DNA of 64,000 nucleotides from Thermoanaerobacter pseudethanolicus ATCC 33223 (GCF_000019085.1 NC_010321.1:2158501-2222500); one strand, 5' to 3'; shown: positions 1-8,799, counted from the stretch's first letter. Program-made: numbers and translations. Notes: a model not told the origin generated them from the letters alone.

Positions 1-533
1 TCTATTTTCTCTACTTCATAGGTTATTGAAAGCATATACTTATTTCTTGACTTTATTATCCATACTTCACCATAATTTTTAGGTATTTCATTAATATCTA
101 TATCAAACTCATAAAAACCCAACTTAATTTTATTGTCATTTATTTTTACATATTCTTTCGGTGTTTTTAATGGGTAAAAGTAATCTTTATTTTTATATCT
201 TGGAAGTTTAGATTTTTTACCATTTGCTCTTTTCTTTAAACAATTCTTATAATCTGTATCTAAATCTATGCAAACTGCGTGTAAATGTTTTGCATATACT
301 TTAGCATACTCTGTATTTTGCTCTCTTAATAATTTAATCTGACTTCTTTGCTCTGACATTGTTATAGTTTTACCATAACAGTTATAATATTCAATCCTCT
401 GGCGTAGATAGGTGTTGTAAAGTATTTTACATAAGTTACTATCCCTCTCTATACACTCTATTTGTTCTTTTGTTGGGTGTATAGCTATCTTTTTGCATAG
501 TATAATTTTTTCTTCATTCTTCTTGAATCTCAC
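1..533 (-). CDS. tnpB: TnpB-like protein of an IS605/IS607-type element, C-terminus outside the window
   Basis: The open frame runs from a GTG at 533 off the left edge (about 177 codons seen). The N-terminus reads RFKKNEEKIILCKKIAIHPTKE, the basic strand plus 'PTKEQ' start typical of TnpB/OrfB, followed by 'CKILYNTYL' and a basic 'KKSKLPRYK' stretch. TnpB is an RNA-guided nuclease of IS200/IS605 and IS607 elements, related to Cas12. An AAAGGAAG ribosome site lies upstream. The RuvC-like catalytic part and zinc finger lie beyond the window, so whether the gene is intact cannot be judged. A fragment of an IS607-type tnpA lies divergently 90 bp away. Confidence 0.75.
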   Translation of the reverse strand, partial: MRFKKNEEKIILCKKIAIHPTKEQIECIERDSNLCKILYNTYLRQRIEYYNCYGKTITMSEQRSQIKLLREQNTEYAKVYAKHLHAVCIDLDTDYKNCLKKRANGKKSKLPRYKNKDYFYPLKTPKEYVKINDNKIKLGFYEFDIDINEIPKNYGEVWIIKSRNKYMLSITYEVEKI

Positions 534-622
534 GCTCAAGCACTTCCTTTACCACTTTTTTTAACTTTTTTTGTTTATAACTTCTACTACATTTGAGATA
601 TAATATGATTGAGGTGATTGTA

Positions 623-703
623 ATGTATTCAATAGGTGAGTTTTCTAAAAAATTAGGAGTATCAATACAAACTTTGAGAAATTGGGATAAGGAAGGTATA
701 TAA
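623..703 (+). pseudogene. Truncated IS607-type serine recombinase (tnpA) N-terminus
   Basis: This 26-codon frame begins MYSIGEFSKKLGVSIQTLR and stops at TAA 701-703. The sequence is the MerR-like winged-helix start of IS607 resolvases, which are normally about 200 residues. The serine-recombinase catalytic domain is absent, so the gene is a remnant. A GAGGTGATTG ribosome site precedes the ATG. It is divergent from the adjacent tnpB; in complete IS607 elements tnpA and tnpB are usually co-directional, so this locus is rearranged or holds two elements. Confidence 0.65.
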
Positions 704-835
704 CGTATCCAATAGGTTTTTATATATTTTTATATATTTTTGTCAACTGTTTTAACCACCTCTTTTTAGCGGAATTAGAAGATATGACAAAACAGTGGCT
801 TATCATTGATTATATCACAAAAAAATGAAAAATAA

Positions 836-1196
836 AAAGGGCAAGCGCCCTTTCAAACTTTTGAAAATAGGATATTTTGCATAAGGAACGACTTGTGACA
901 AAGCGACCCGGCACTCAAGTAAGAAAGTTTATAAAGCAAAAATAGAAAAACAATCATACTTACCTGAGTGCCGGGAAACTTAACGAGACCAAGGGTGGAA
1001 GCAGGGCCGAAGCCATGGATGGCGGAGGCGGGCACCTTAAGGCATGGATGCCACTTGACGTAGGTACCCTGCCGGAACCCGAAGGTCGAGTTTAGTTTTG
1101 TCGCTTTGGAACTCCGGAGTGACGATGCAAAATATCCTATTTATATATTTTTGACTTTGTCAACAAGATGAAAGTGCAAGCGCCCTTTTACACTTT
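836..1196. repeat. Structured ~300-bp repeat element, copy 1 (with an extra internal hairpin)
   Basis: This is one of three related copies (others at 16966-17267 and 57070-57370). A perfect 18-bp closing inverted repeat lies at 865-882 (AAATAGGATATTTTGCAT) and 1125-1142. A GC-rich core of about 95 nt (987-1081) is nearly identical to copy 2. A second nested pairing, CAAAGCGAC with GTCGCTTTG, lies inside. Copy 1 alone carries an extra stem at 907-923/959-975 (16 of 17 pairs). Terminator-like hairpins flank both sides (836-853 and 1171-1196); the right one overlaps the last codons of the flgJ-like gene. It fills the stretch between the IS remnant and 1188. Whether it is a mobile MITE-like element, an RNA gene or both is not decided. 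Confidence 0.8.
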
Positions 1197-1523
1197 CTTA
1201 GAAAGTTGATTATATATTTGGTCAGCCAGTCCAAAAGAACCATTTTGCGCCAATATTTCAGCATATTTATCGTACAGCATAGAAGTAAAAACATCATTTG
1301 CTAGGCTATCTCCCGTCAATGGGTCTTCTGGAATTGTCTTTATCATCTCATTTAACATAAGCCCTATAAAAGTTGCCTCTAATTGCTGACATGCTTCTTT
1401 AAGCTTTTTACTGTCTTTGTCTTTTATCGCCTGTTGTATTATTCGTTCAAAATCACTTCCATCTTTTTGCAAATCAATTTGAAATCTATTTATATCACTG
1501 TTATTCATAGGATTTATTTCCAT
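1188..1523 (-). CDS. FlgJ-like rod-binding protein
   Basis: This 111-residue protein matches the rod-binding (N-terminal) domain of FlgJ, with the LKEACQQLEATFIGLMLNEM-type helix at about residues 40-59. It lacks the muramidase domain of proteobacterial FlgJ, as is common in Firmicutes. It probably caps or chaperones the growing flagellar rod. It follows the two FlgG-type rod genes on the same strand. The final codons (KKV, stop) lie inside the flanking hairpin of repeat copy 1, so the C-terminus may have been reshaped when that element arrived. Start: ATG at 1523 after an AAGGGATG site. Confidence 0.8.
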   Translation of the reverse strand: MEINPMNNSDINRFQIDLQKDGSDFERIIQQAIKDKDSKKLKEACQQLEATFIGLMLNEMIKTIPEDPLTGDSLANDVFTSMLYDKYAEILAQNGSFGLADQIYNQLSKKV

Positions 1524-1546
1524 GCAAGGTCATCCCTTTCAATAAA

Positions 1547-2347
1547 TTATCTTCTCAGATTATTTGCAATTCCCAGCATTTCATCAGCTGCTTGTATAGC
1601 TTTTGAATTTATTTCATAAGCTCTTTGTGCGGCAATCATGTCCACCATTTCCTTTACAACTTGGACATTTGAGGTTTCTAAAAATCCTTGCATGACTTTG
1701 CCCATTCTTCCTTGAAAGTCATCTCTTGTACTAGGCTGCCCTGAGGCTTCTGTTGGCTCATAGAGATTACTACCCACACTTAAAAGTCCCTGAGGATTGA
1801 CAAAATTATAGATTCCTAAAGTAGCTACTTCTTGAGTAGTTCCATCAGGATTTTTTACGCTTATTACACCCATTGGCGATACTGATATATCTTTTTCAGT
1901 GCTGTCAAAAACTATGGGATTACCGCTGTCATCTAATACAGGATAGCCGTCAGCAGTTACAAGCATTAAAGTGTTACCGTCAGCACTTAATTTAAAACTT
2001 CCATCCCTCGTGTAATAAACTTTGTCATCCGGTCCTAACACAGCAAAAAAGCCTTCTCCATCCAATGCCAAATCCAAAGGATTCTCTGTCTGCTGGAGGC
2101 TTCCTTCCGTAAAATCTTTTACAATTGCTGAAGGTCTCACGCCTACCCCTACTTGCATATTGACAGGTTTACCTTGTCCACCATATACGTTTTCTCTTTG
2201 TAAAGTTTGATATATTAAATCTTTAAATTCGGCCCTATCTCTTTTAAAAGCAGTAGTATTTACATTCGCAAGATTATTCGCGATAACATCTACGTTAAGT
2301 TGCTGAGCAGTCATGCCAGTTGCTGCAGACCACAATGCCCTCATCAT
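1547..2347 (-). CDS. flhP: Flagellar rod protein FlgG/FlhP
   Basis: This 266-residue flagellar basal-body rod protein has the N-terminal signature MMRALWSAATGM followed by 'NVDVIANNLANVNTTAFKR', and the C-terminal 'FLETSNVQVVKEMVDMIAAQRAYEIN' helix. These are the coiled-coil ends by which rod and hook proteins pack. The start is set at the ATG at 2347, with AAGGAGG nine bases upstream; an ATG at 2356 would abut the ribosome site. It lies 14 bp after flhO and before the flgJ-like gene, matching the mbl-flhO-flhP order of Bacillus. It probably forms part of the distal rod. Confidence 0.92.
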   Translation of the reverse strand: MMRALWSAATGMTAQQLNVDVIANNLANVNTTAFKRDRAEFKDLIYQTLQRENVYGGQGKPVNMQVGVGVRPSAIVKDFTEGSLQQTENPLDLALDGEGFFAVLGPDDKVYYTRDGSFKLSADGNTLMLVTADGYPVLDDSGNPIVFDSTEKDISVSPMGVISVKNPDGTTQEVATLGIYNFVNPQGLLSVGSNLYEPTEASGQPSTRDDFQGRMGKVMQGFLETSNVQVVKEMVDMIAAQRAYEINSKAIQAADEMLGIANNLRR

Positions 2348-2361
2348 AATTTTCATCCTCC

Positions 2362-3117
2362 TTATACTTTTCCAACTTCGTTGACAGCTTTTCCAAGAGT
2401 CTCATCAAAAGCAATTACAACCTTCTGATTTGATTCATAATTTCTCATCACGCTTATCATATTTACCATTTCTTTAACTGAATTCACATTTGACTGTTCT
2501 AAAAAACCTTGCTTTATTTTCCCTGTTGCAGGAATAACTTGTACATTGGCACTGTTATCTATAAAAAATAAATTATTGCCCTCTTTTCTTAAACCATCAT
2601 AATTATCAAAATCCACAATTCTAAGCCTGTCCACCAATTGACCATTGTTTATAATATTGCCCATCTCATCAACAGAAATGTCTCCTTGTGACAACTGTAT
2701 AGGCCCATTTTCCCCTTCTACAATATATCCCTCTTGTGTGACTAAATACCCATCTTTGGATAAAGTAAAAGAGCCATCCCTTGTATACCTTTGACCATTA
2801 GGGGTATTTACCACAAAAAACCCATTGCCATCTATCGCAAAGTCTAACTTACCATTTGTTTGAGAAAAAGCACCTTCTTCAAAATTTGTATGAAAAGTGT
2901 CAACTAACACGCCGTAATCCATTGTTCCAATTTTCCCGTTAGGCGGTGTGTTATCGCCACCATGTCTTGTTACTTCAAAATTTGGGAAAGGGGAAGTAAC
3001 TACCACATCTCTTTTATATCCTACTGTATTAACATTTGCAAGATTATTCGCCAAAACATCCATTATCTTAGTTTGGGTAATCATCCCCGAAGAGGCAGTG
3101 TAAAGCCCTCTTAACAT
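2362..3117 (-). CDS. flhO: Flagellar rod protein FlgF/FlhO
   Basis: This 251-residue rod-family protein starts MLRGLYTASSGM and contains 'DVLANNLANVNTVGYKRD'. Its C-terminal segment 'FLEQSNVNSVKEMVNMISVMRNYESNQ' is the family's packing helix. The central 'GFFVVNTPNGQRYTRDGSF' motif is characteristic of FlgF/FlgG. It lies 12 bp downstream of mbl, apparently in the same transcript, and just ahead of flhP. A GAAGGTG ribosome site precedes the ATG. The pair probably encodes the proximal and distal rod subunits. Confidence 0.92.
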   Translation of the reverse strand: MLRGLYTASSGMITQTKIMDVLANNLANVNTVGYKRDVVVTSPFPNFEVTRHGGDNTPPNGKIGTMDYGVLVDTFHTNFEEGAFSQTNGKLDFAIDGNGFFVVNTPNGQRYTRDGSFTLSKDGYLVTQEGYIVEGENGPIQLSQGDISVDEMGNIINNGQLVDRLRIVDFDNYDGLRKEGNNLFFIDNSANVQVIPATGKIKQGFLEQSNVNSVKEMVNMISVMRNYESNQKVVIAFDETLGKAVNEVGKV

Positions 3118-3129
3118 AAAATCACCTTC

Positions 3130-4161
3130 TTACTTATTGATTTTGTATACGTCTATTACAGTTTCTGATTTTTCTAATAATTCAAGAGAATCCAATGCCT
3201 TCCCTGCACCTAAAGCCACACAACTTATAGGGTCATTTGCAAGATATACAGGTGTATTCATCCTTTCTCTTAAAAGCCTGTCCATTCCTTTTAGCAATGC
3301 TCCGCCCCCCGTGAGTACTATCCCTTTGTCACTTATGTCCGCCGCTAATTCAGGAGGTGTTCTTTCTAATACACTGTGGACAGCTTCAACAATTTCTTCA
3401 AGAGGCTCTTTTAATGCTTCACATATTTCACTGGAAGTCACTTCTACATTCTGAGGCAAGCCTGACATTAAACTTCTCCCTTTTACTAGCATTTTCTCTT
3501 CTTTACCGTCAAAGTAGGCAGTACCTATATTTATCTTTATTTCTTCTGCCATTCTTTCTCCTATTATTATATGATGTTTTTTTCTCATATGCCTTATAAT
3601 TGCCTCATCAAAATTGTCCCCCGCTACTTTAATATTTTTAGACACCACTGAACTCCCCAAAGAAATTACGGCTATGTCAGTGGTGCCTCCCCCAATATCT
3701 ACAATCATATTTCCACTAGGCTGTGATATATCTAATCCTGCTCCTATGGCTGCCGCAATAGGTTCTTCGATTAGATAAGCTTTTCGCGCTCCTGCTTGTA
3801 ATGCTGCATCAATGACAGCTCTTTTTTCTACCTGTGTTACGCCACTTGGAATACAAATCATTATTTTGGGTCTTAATAAAAACCTTCCCCCGCAGGCTTT
3901 GTTTATAAAATACCTAAGCATTTTCTCTGTAACGTCGTAGTCAGAAATTACTCCCGCCCTCATAGGCTTCATGGCTAATATATTCCCTGGCGTCCTGCCT
4001 ACCATTCTTTGTGCTTCTTCGCCAACTGCAAGAATTTTATTAGTATTTCTATCAATTGCTACAACTGATGGTTCTTTTAAAACAATTCCTTCCCCTTTGA
4101 TGTAGACCAGGACAGATGCCGTGCCAAGGTCAATTCCGATATCCTTAGAGATCGCAAACAT
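3130..4161 (-). CDS. mbl: MreB-family actin-like shape protein (Mbl)
   Basis: This 343-residue bacterial actin polymerises under the membrane and directs lateral cell-wall synthesis. The phosphate-1 loop 'DIGIDLGTASVLVYIKG' is at residues 7-23, the phosphate-2 motif 'IVDIGGGTTDIAV' near 153-165, and the adenosine motif 'GIVLTGGGALLKG' near 285-297. Its place between spoIIID and flhO matches Bacillus mbl rather than the mreBCD operon, which is the reason for the symbol. Start: ATG with AAAGGTG nine bases upstream. Confidence 0.92.
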   Translation of the reverse strand: MFAISKDIGIDLGTASVLVYIKGEGIVLKEPSVVAIDRNTNKILAVGEEAQRMVGRTPGNILAMKPMRAGVISDYDVTEKMLRYFINKACGGRFLLRPKIMICIPSGVTQVEKRAVIDAALQAGARKAYLIEEPIAAAIGAGLDISQPSGNMIVDIGGGTTDIAVISLGSSVVSKNIKVAGDNFDEAIIRHMRKKHHIIIGERMAEEIKINIGTAYFDGKEEKMLVKGRSLMSGLPQNVEVTSSEICEALKEPLEEIVEAVHSVLERTPPELAADISDKGIVLTGGGALLKGMDRLLRERMNTPVYLANDPISCVALGAGKALDSLELLEKSETVIDVYKINK

Positions 4162-4292
4162 CCAAACACACCTTTCTTATGTATTTCGACAAAAATGGCA
4201 TCCACTTAAATTATCGACATTGATGCCGAAATGTTTAATTTATTATCAATTTATTAATTCGCTACAAATTTACAAAATCCTCTTTTATTTTC

Positions 4293-4553
4293 TTAAAATT
4301 TATTGTTCGTTTTTTGATATTTTATTTTAGTTGCTTTTCCTCCTCTTATATGCCTTTCCGCTTTATTTTTGCTTAGAATCTCTCTCACTTCTTTATATAA
4401 TTCAAAGTTTATATCTGGAAGCCTTTCTGTCACATCTTTGTGAACTGTGCTTTTGCTAACTCCAAAAACCTTCGCAGCTTCTCTTACAGTTGCTTTGTGT
4501 TCTACTATATATTTTGATATTTCTAGTGTTCTCTCTTCTATGTAATCTTTCAA
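4293..4553 (-). CDS. spoIIID: Sporulation transcriptional regulator SpoIIID
   Basis: This 86-residue DNA-binding regulator acts in the mother cell during sporulation. The helix-turn-helix 'TVREAAKVFGVSKSTVHKDV' and the basic tail 'RHIRGGKATKIKY' are family hallmarks. The start is placed at the TTG at 4553, seven bases after AAGGGGG, which gives the usual N-terminus LKDYIEERT; an upstream TTG at 4580 would add nine residues without a ribosome site. It lies between spoIIQ and mbl as in Bacillus. Confidence 0.93.
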   Translation of the reverse strand: MKDYIEERTLEISKYIVEHKATVREAAKVFGVSKSTVHKDVTERLPDINFELYKEVREILSKNKAERHIRGGKATKIKYQKTNNKF

Positions 4554-4634
4554 ACCCAAAACCCCCTTTAAATTTTTCAAATCTCATTAATATGTATATG
4601 CCAAAACAAAGCCATTAGAATATTTATAAAAACA

Positions 4635-4672
4635 AAAAAGACTTGAATACGGGAAGTATCCAAGTCTTTTTA
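4635..4672 (-). terminator. Intrinsic terminator after spoIIQ
   Basis: AAAAAGACTTG and CAAGTCTTTTT form a hairpin around a short loop, ending in a T-run on the minus strand just after the spoIIQ stop. Confidence 0.75.
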
Positions 4673-4683
4673 AGCAGGTGTTC

Positions 4684-5520
4684 TTATTTAAAATATGCTA
4701 TTGGATCAACAGGTATTCCATTTTCTAAAAGTTCAAAATGTAAGTGGGGTCCTTCCCCAACTTCAAACTTTGCTGATTCTCCTATTTTCCCTATTTGCTG
4801 TCCTCTTACTATTTTTTCTTGTTCCTTTGCTAAAATCTCATCGTCTAAATTTGCATACCGTGTTTCCCATTTTCCATTTTTTATAACAACAGTATTCCCT
4901 AATTTTGGATCTTTATATACCTTTGTCACAATTCCATCCATAGCTGACAATACAGGTTCTCCTAAGTTTGATCCAATATCTACACCTTTATGAGTTGTCC
5001 ATTCTTGAAGGGTTTTTGAAAATACAAGCTTATCTTTAGCAAATTCTAATATTATGTCTCCATTTACAGGCTTCAATAAAACTAACATCGTAGAAGATAA
5101 ATTACTATCTTTTTTTATTGTGGATGTAGTACTTGCCATAACAGTTGCTACTTTGCTGTTTGTTAAACTATCATTTTTCCCTGAACTTTTAACCTCGTCA
5201 CTATTTTTTGTTACCGGTTGAGGATTTTCTTTTTTGTCAGATACGTTATTTTCTTGTTGTTGGCTGATAACAGCTGTAGAATTATTTTGCTGTTCTTTTT
5301 CTTCCTGAGCTTGCGCTAGTTCTTCTTCATAACCCCAATCACTTTCAATAGCTGAATTAATTTCTTCTTGCTGTGCTTTTCTGAGTTCTTCTAATTTTTT
5401 TAAATTATTATTAGTAACATAAACTGATGTAGCGGCTATCACTACTACGGATAAAAATAATACTATGTAAAAACCCTTTCTATCAAAAAATCTTATTAAA
5501 TTTTCCCTGTTTATTCTCAC
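4684..5520 (-). CDS. spoIIQ: SpoIIQ-type M23 peptidase
   Basis: This is a forespore membrane protein with one transmembrane segment near residues 14-32, a Gln/Glu/Lys-rich linker, and a C-terminal LytM (M23) domain. The zinc ligands look complete: HKGVD supplies His and Asp, and HLHF supplies the other His residues. Bacillus SpoIIQ lacks one ligand and is inactive, so this version may be a real endopeptidase, as in other Clostridia. It pairs with SpoIIIAH to link the two cells. Start GTG at 5520 has GGAGGTG six bases upstream. It follows spoIID. Confidence 0.88.
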   Translation of the reverse strand: MRINRENLIRFFDRKGFYIVLFLSVVVIAATSVYVTNNNLKKLEELRKAQQEEINSAIESDWGYEEELAQAQEEKEQQNNSTAVISQQQENNVSDKKENPQPVTKNSDEVKSSGKNDSLTNSKVATVMASTTSTIKKDSNLSSTMLVLLKPVNGDIILEFAKDKLVFSKTLQEWTTHKGVDIGSNLGEPVLSAMDGIVTKVYKDPKLGNTVVIKNGKWETRYANLDDEILAKEQEKIVRGQQIGKIGESAKFEVGEGPHLHFELLENGIPVDPIAYFK

Positions 5521-5571
5521 ATTTTTCACCTCCAAATGGTATTTTAACCATTAACTTAATTATTTATACAA

Positions 5572-5602
5572 AAAATACAGCACTTTATCAGTGCTGTATT
5601 TT
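5572..5602 (-). terminator. Hairpin at the spoIID stop
   Basis: AATACAGCACT pairs with AGTGCTGTATT, and the spoIID stop lies inside the structure. The T-run is modest (TTTTTTGT on the minus strand). Confidence 0.6.
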
Positions 5603-6631
5603 CAATAAATCTTCAATTTTTACTATTTCTATCCCTGTATAATAATATTTCAATATTTCGTCAAACTTTTTCCCTTGTTTCGCCATTGCATTTGCTCCAT
5701 ATTGACTCATTCCCACTCCGTGACCATAACCTATGACGGTTATTACAATGTTATTTCCTTGTGCCTCAAAGCTAAAATTTGTAGAATTTAAATCAAAAAT
5801 TTCTTTTATATCTTTACCATTAAAAGTTATATTCCCTATTTTTAAAGTTTTAACGTGCCCAACTTGTGTTCTTTCTACATCTTTTATTTGAGTTAAAATA
5901 TTGCTATTATCCAATTTCAAAGAAGGCTCTTTTTGCTTTAATTTATTTATAAATTCTTCTTTTGACACTATAACAGTAGTTTTATATTTTGATGCTACCT
6001 CTTCTCCAGGAGAAACCACACTTCTTAAATAAGGAATTTTACTCTGCCATACGTCCTCAGAATTCTCTGTTTTCCCTCCACTTATAGCATGATAAGCTGG
6101 CACAATTAAAGCATCATCGTACACTAAGACAAGTCCTCTTGTATCTTCTACTGCTTGAGATATTTTGGCATAGTATTTATCAAAATTTTCTCCCCATTTT
6201 TGCCTCAACTCCCCCTCAGATTGCCATGCTTGGCAATGTTCAGAATCGGCGCACACATCAGCTCCTGGATGTAATTCGCAACCCTTTCCTCCCAAAGCTA
6301 TTTCCTTTGAGAGAGCATAAGTCCTCGCTGCAACAGCTTGTGCCTTTAAAGCTTCCATTTCAAACTCCGCAGGCATTTCTGCAGCAACTACTCCTTTTAC
6401 GTATTCCTCTAAATCCATTTTTTGTATTTTGTTTTGGTTTGTTATAAAAACATTTATAGTTTTGTAATTACTTGTGTCCTCTAATTTTACTAATTTCCCG
6501 TTATCCACTAATTTTATTTCTTGGGAAGGTACAGAAAAAGTTTTATGAAAATTAAAGCCAAACACTATTATAGATGGCAAAATTATCAAACTAAAAAATA
6601 TTGTGAAAACTCCATAAGCAACATATCTCAT
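5588..6631 (-). CDS. spoIID: Stage II sporulation protein D (peptidoglycan lytic transglycosylase)
   Basis: This 347-residue protein has an N-terminal membrane anchor (about residues 5-27) and a SpoIID domain. The motifs 'LEEYVKGVVAAEMPAEFEMEALKAQAVAARTYA' (split by its catalytic Glu) and 'GYGHGVGMSQYGANAMAKQG' are present; the latter is the family's C-terminal signature. SpoIID cleaves glycan strands during engulfment together with SpoIIP/SpoIIM. It lies upstream of spoIIQ in the conserved block. A GGAGGGGG ribosome site precedes the ATG. Confidence 0.93.
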   Translation of the reverse strand: MRYVAYGVFTIFFSLIILPSIIVFGFNFHKTFSVPSQEIKLVDNGKLVKLEDTSNYKTINVFITNQNKIQKMDLEEYVKGVVAAEMPAEFEMEALKAQAVAARTYALSKEIALGGKGCELHPGADVCADSEHCQAWQSEGELRQKWGENFDKYYAKISQAVEDTRGLVLVYDDALIVPAYHAISGGKTENSEDVWQSKIPYLRSVVSPGEEVASKYKTTVIVSKEEFINKLKQKEPSLKLDNSNILTQIKDVERTQVGHVKTLKIGNITFNGKDIKEIFDLNSTNFSFEAQGNNIVITVIGYGHGVGMSQYGANAMAKQGKKFDEILKYYYTGIEIVKIEDLLKIQH

Positions 6632-6721
6632 TTTCCCCCTCCGACATTAAACATGCTAAATAAAATATATGTCCATAAATATATATTTATTCTTCCAGAG
6701 AATCCAAAATAACAATTAAAA

Positions 6722-6842
6722 TAGTGGGAAAAGTTCCCACTATAGTAGAGGAGGATATAAGCATTTATTGCTTCATAACTTTCTATCGGCAGTTTTAATA
6801 TAAAACTTTAATAAAACAAAAAAACAGCTGCTTTAAAGCAGC
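6722..6842 (-). terminator. Two tandem terminator-like hairpins after the PEP/pyruvate-binding gene
   Basis: GCTGCTTTAAAGCAGC (6827-6842) is followed on the minus strand by a T-rich run. A second hairpin, GTGGGA/TCCCAC, lies at 6722-6742. Both fall in the gap between the gene ending at 6997 and spoIID. The rest of that ~365-bp gap shows no gene. Confidence 0.65.
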
Positions 6843-6996
6843 CTACATTGGGTTGGGGGTGCAGAATATATTAAATTTTATGGGGAAAAGGGGAATCATT
6901 CTTACAGTTTAAATTATATTACATTATTTTGGCGCTTTAAATAGGACTTAAGTCTCATTTTTTGTTATTTTTATATCTTTTTATACATAAATCGAC

Positions 6997-8700
6997 TTAC
7001 TTCTCATGAGAAATGACATACCCTATCATTTTGTCTCCATCTAAATAAGCATCAAATCGTCCTTCAAATATTTTGACAGCCGTGTCGATATATGTCCCCC
7101 TTTTAAACCATTCTTCATTGAAAATATTATTTTCATAACCATCAAATACCGGCATGTATAAAATGTTATCAATGTCTAAATCAGTAAAAAAGTGAGTCCC
7201 ATAAGAAAGCTCTGGCATAAAATCGCCATTTTTTATTCCAAGCTCTACAATCATAGCAGCATTAGATATTTCGTTGTATATAACAGGTACCCCTAAATAG
7301 GGATTAGAGGAACCCCATCTTCCCGGACCCACAAGAATGTATCTATCTCCTATACTTTTATTGAGTCTACCTATTATTCTTGCAATTTCATGTTTATCTC
7401 TATATTGGCTGTAAACTTCATGGTCTACGTATACTATATATTTTATGTTTTTCAAGATGCCATTTGTAAGCATTCTATCCCCTTTCAACAAGACACATTT
7501 TTTTTCAATATCTTTAGGAATGTGGACTTTTCTGAAACTCTCATAAGAACTCAATGGTCGTGTTTGAAGAAGATAAAATTCGCCTTTTTTTAAGTCATAA
7601 GTGAATTCAATGTCAACTGCCATTCCCATTTCTTCCTCAAGATATTTAAACAAATTAGAGATTATGTTAAAAAATCCTCTGTGTTTCCTCGGAAAGTTTT
7701 CAAAAGTAAAAATATATTTATTAAAAACATCATTGCTGTTATTCAGTATATTGATATCAAAAATAGCGTTCTCTCTTTTTGAGTATATTTGAGCAATATC
7801 ACCTATCTTATCGTGATATGTTAAAAATTGCGGTACTTCATTTATGTTATAGGTCTCAACTTCCCCTGTAATTAAATTTAGCACATCAAAAGTTTCCTGT
7901 GAATTTTTCGCTATTTCTTTTGGATTATTGCCTTCGGGCCTTAAACGCAAATTAGTTAGAGAAAAAATTCTCGCATATCCTCTACCTGTACACTTTGTCC
8001 CTAAACCAAAAACTAATCTCACAACCCCATCTTCTATTTTAATTCTGTCAGTCCACCGTCTGTAATTTCGAGAGAAGCCTACTCCAGAAACCTCTGGATA
8101 AAAATACATACCTTTTTGTGAACCTATCAGTTGTTGCACAATTACCCCCATTAATTCTTTTTGATCAGGAGCATGTTTTCTCCTATATGCGACGGCATCT
8201 GGGCCATATACGCTTACATAAATCTCTTTAATAGCTTTTTCTAATTGTTTAAGCCTTTCTCTATCTGTCCCCTTGTTAGGAATAAAAGTGGTATAATACT
8301 TGCCAGCAAAAGAATATTTTACATTATCTTCTAATAAAGAAGAAGACCTCACAGCTAAAGGATAATACATTTTATTTAAAATCTCTGTCAGCACTTTTTT
8401 AAATTCTGGAGGAAATTTAGCTTCTCTAAATCTCATTTCTACTTCCTCATAAGGAGTATCTTCCGTTATATCATTTAAATTATTATAATCTAAAAACATT
8501 TGATAATAATCAGTAGCTATAAAAAAACTTTCAGGTATCTTTACACTTTGCTTAAAAACATCAATATATTTTTCTAATACCTCTTCTGCAAAGCAAAGTC
8601 CTGAAGCTTTTCCTCCAATATACCCTTCCCCAAAAATTCTATCTTCGTTTTTTCTGTTTAAGCGAGGATTGTAATTTTTATATAATAAAGTCTCAGACAT
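6997..8700 (-). CDS. PEP/pyruvate-binding domain protein (PPDK/PEP synthase N-domain)
   Basis: The 567-residue protein has the ATP-grasp nucleotide-binding domain of pyruvate phosphate dikinase and PEP synthase. 'GGKASGLCFAEEVL' (about residues 29-42) and 'PLAVRSSSLLEDNVKYSFAGKY' (about 112-133) are the ATP-binding motifs, and 'DIEFTYDLKKGEFYLLQTRPLS' closes the domain. The swivelling phosphohistidine domain and the PEP-binding barrel of full-length enzymes are absent; a different C-terminal region with 'YILVGPGRWGSSNPYLGVPV' follows. It is therefore not a complete PPDK or PpsA. Substrate and role are unknown. It stands alone between terminators. Confidence 0.75.
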   Translation of the reverse strand: MSETLLYKNYNPRLNRKNEDRIFGEGYIGGKASGLCFAEEVLEKYIDVFKQSVKIPESFFIATDYYQMFLDYNNLNDITEDTPYEEVEMRFREAKFPPEFKKVLTEILNKMYYPLAVRSSSLLEDNVKYSFAGKYYTTFIPNKGTDRERLKQLEKAIKEIYVSVYGPDAVAYRRKHAPDQKELMGVIVQQLIGSQKGMYFYPEVSGVGFSRNYRRWTDRIKIEDGVVRLVFGLGTKCTGRGYARIFSLTNLRLRPEGNNPKEIAKNSQETFDVLNLITGEVETYNINEVPQFLTYHDKIGDIAQIYSKRENAIFDINILNNSNDVFNKYIFTFENFPRKHRGFFNIISNLFKYLEEEMGMAVDIEFTYDLKKGEFYLLQTRPLSSYESFRKVHIPKDIEKKCVLLKGDRMLTNGILKNIKYIVYVDHEVYSQYRDKHEIARIIGRLNKSIGDRYILVGPGRWGSSNPYLGVPVIYNEISNAAMIVELGIKNGDFMPELSYGTHFFTDLDIDNILYMPVFDGYENNIFNEEWFKRGTYIDTAVKIFEGRFDAYLDGDKMIGYVISHEK

Positions 8701-8768
8701 TTTTCCACCGCCTATTGAGATTTTAATTTTACAAAAATTATAACATGAGATTTTTTAGTAAACAACAA

Positions 8769-8799
8769 AAAACCTCCCACAAAATTTCTTTGTGAGAGG
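8769..8799 (-). terminator. Intrinsic terminator after ald
   Basis: ACCTCTCACAAAG and its complement TTTTGTGGGAGGT form a hairpin ending in TTTTTTG on the minus strand. Confidence 0.8.

Noticed and set aside
853..1035. Minus-strand ORF starting MPASAIHGFGPASTLGL, and its relative at 16945-17208
   Set aside because: Both lie inside the structured repeat and exist only because its GC-rich core lacks stops; copy 3 does not keep the frame and no ribosome site is present.
6997..8700. Calling this gene pyruvate phosphate dikinase or PEP synthase
   Set aside because: The phosphohistidine and PEP-binding domains are missing, so only the nucleotide-binding domain is supported.
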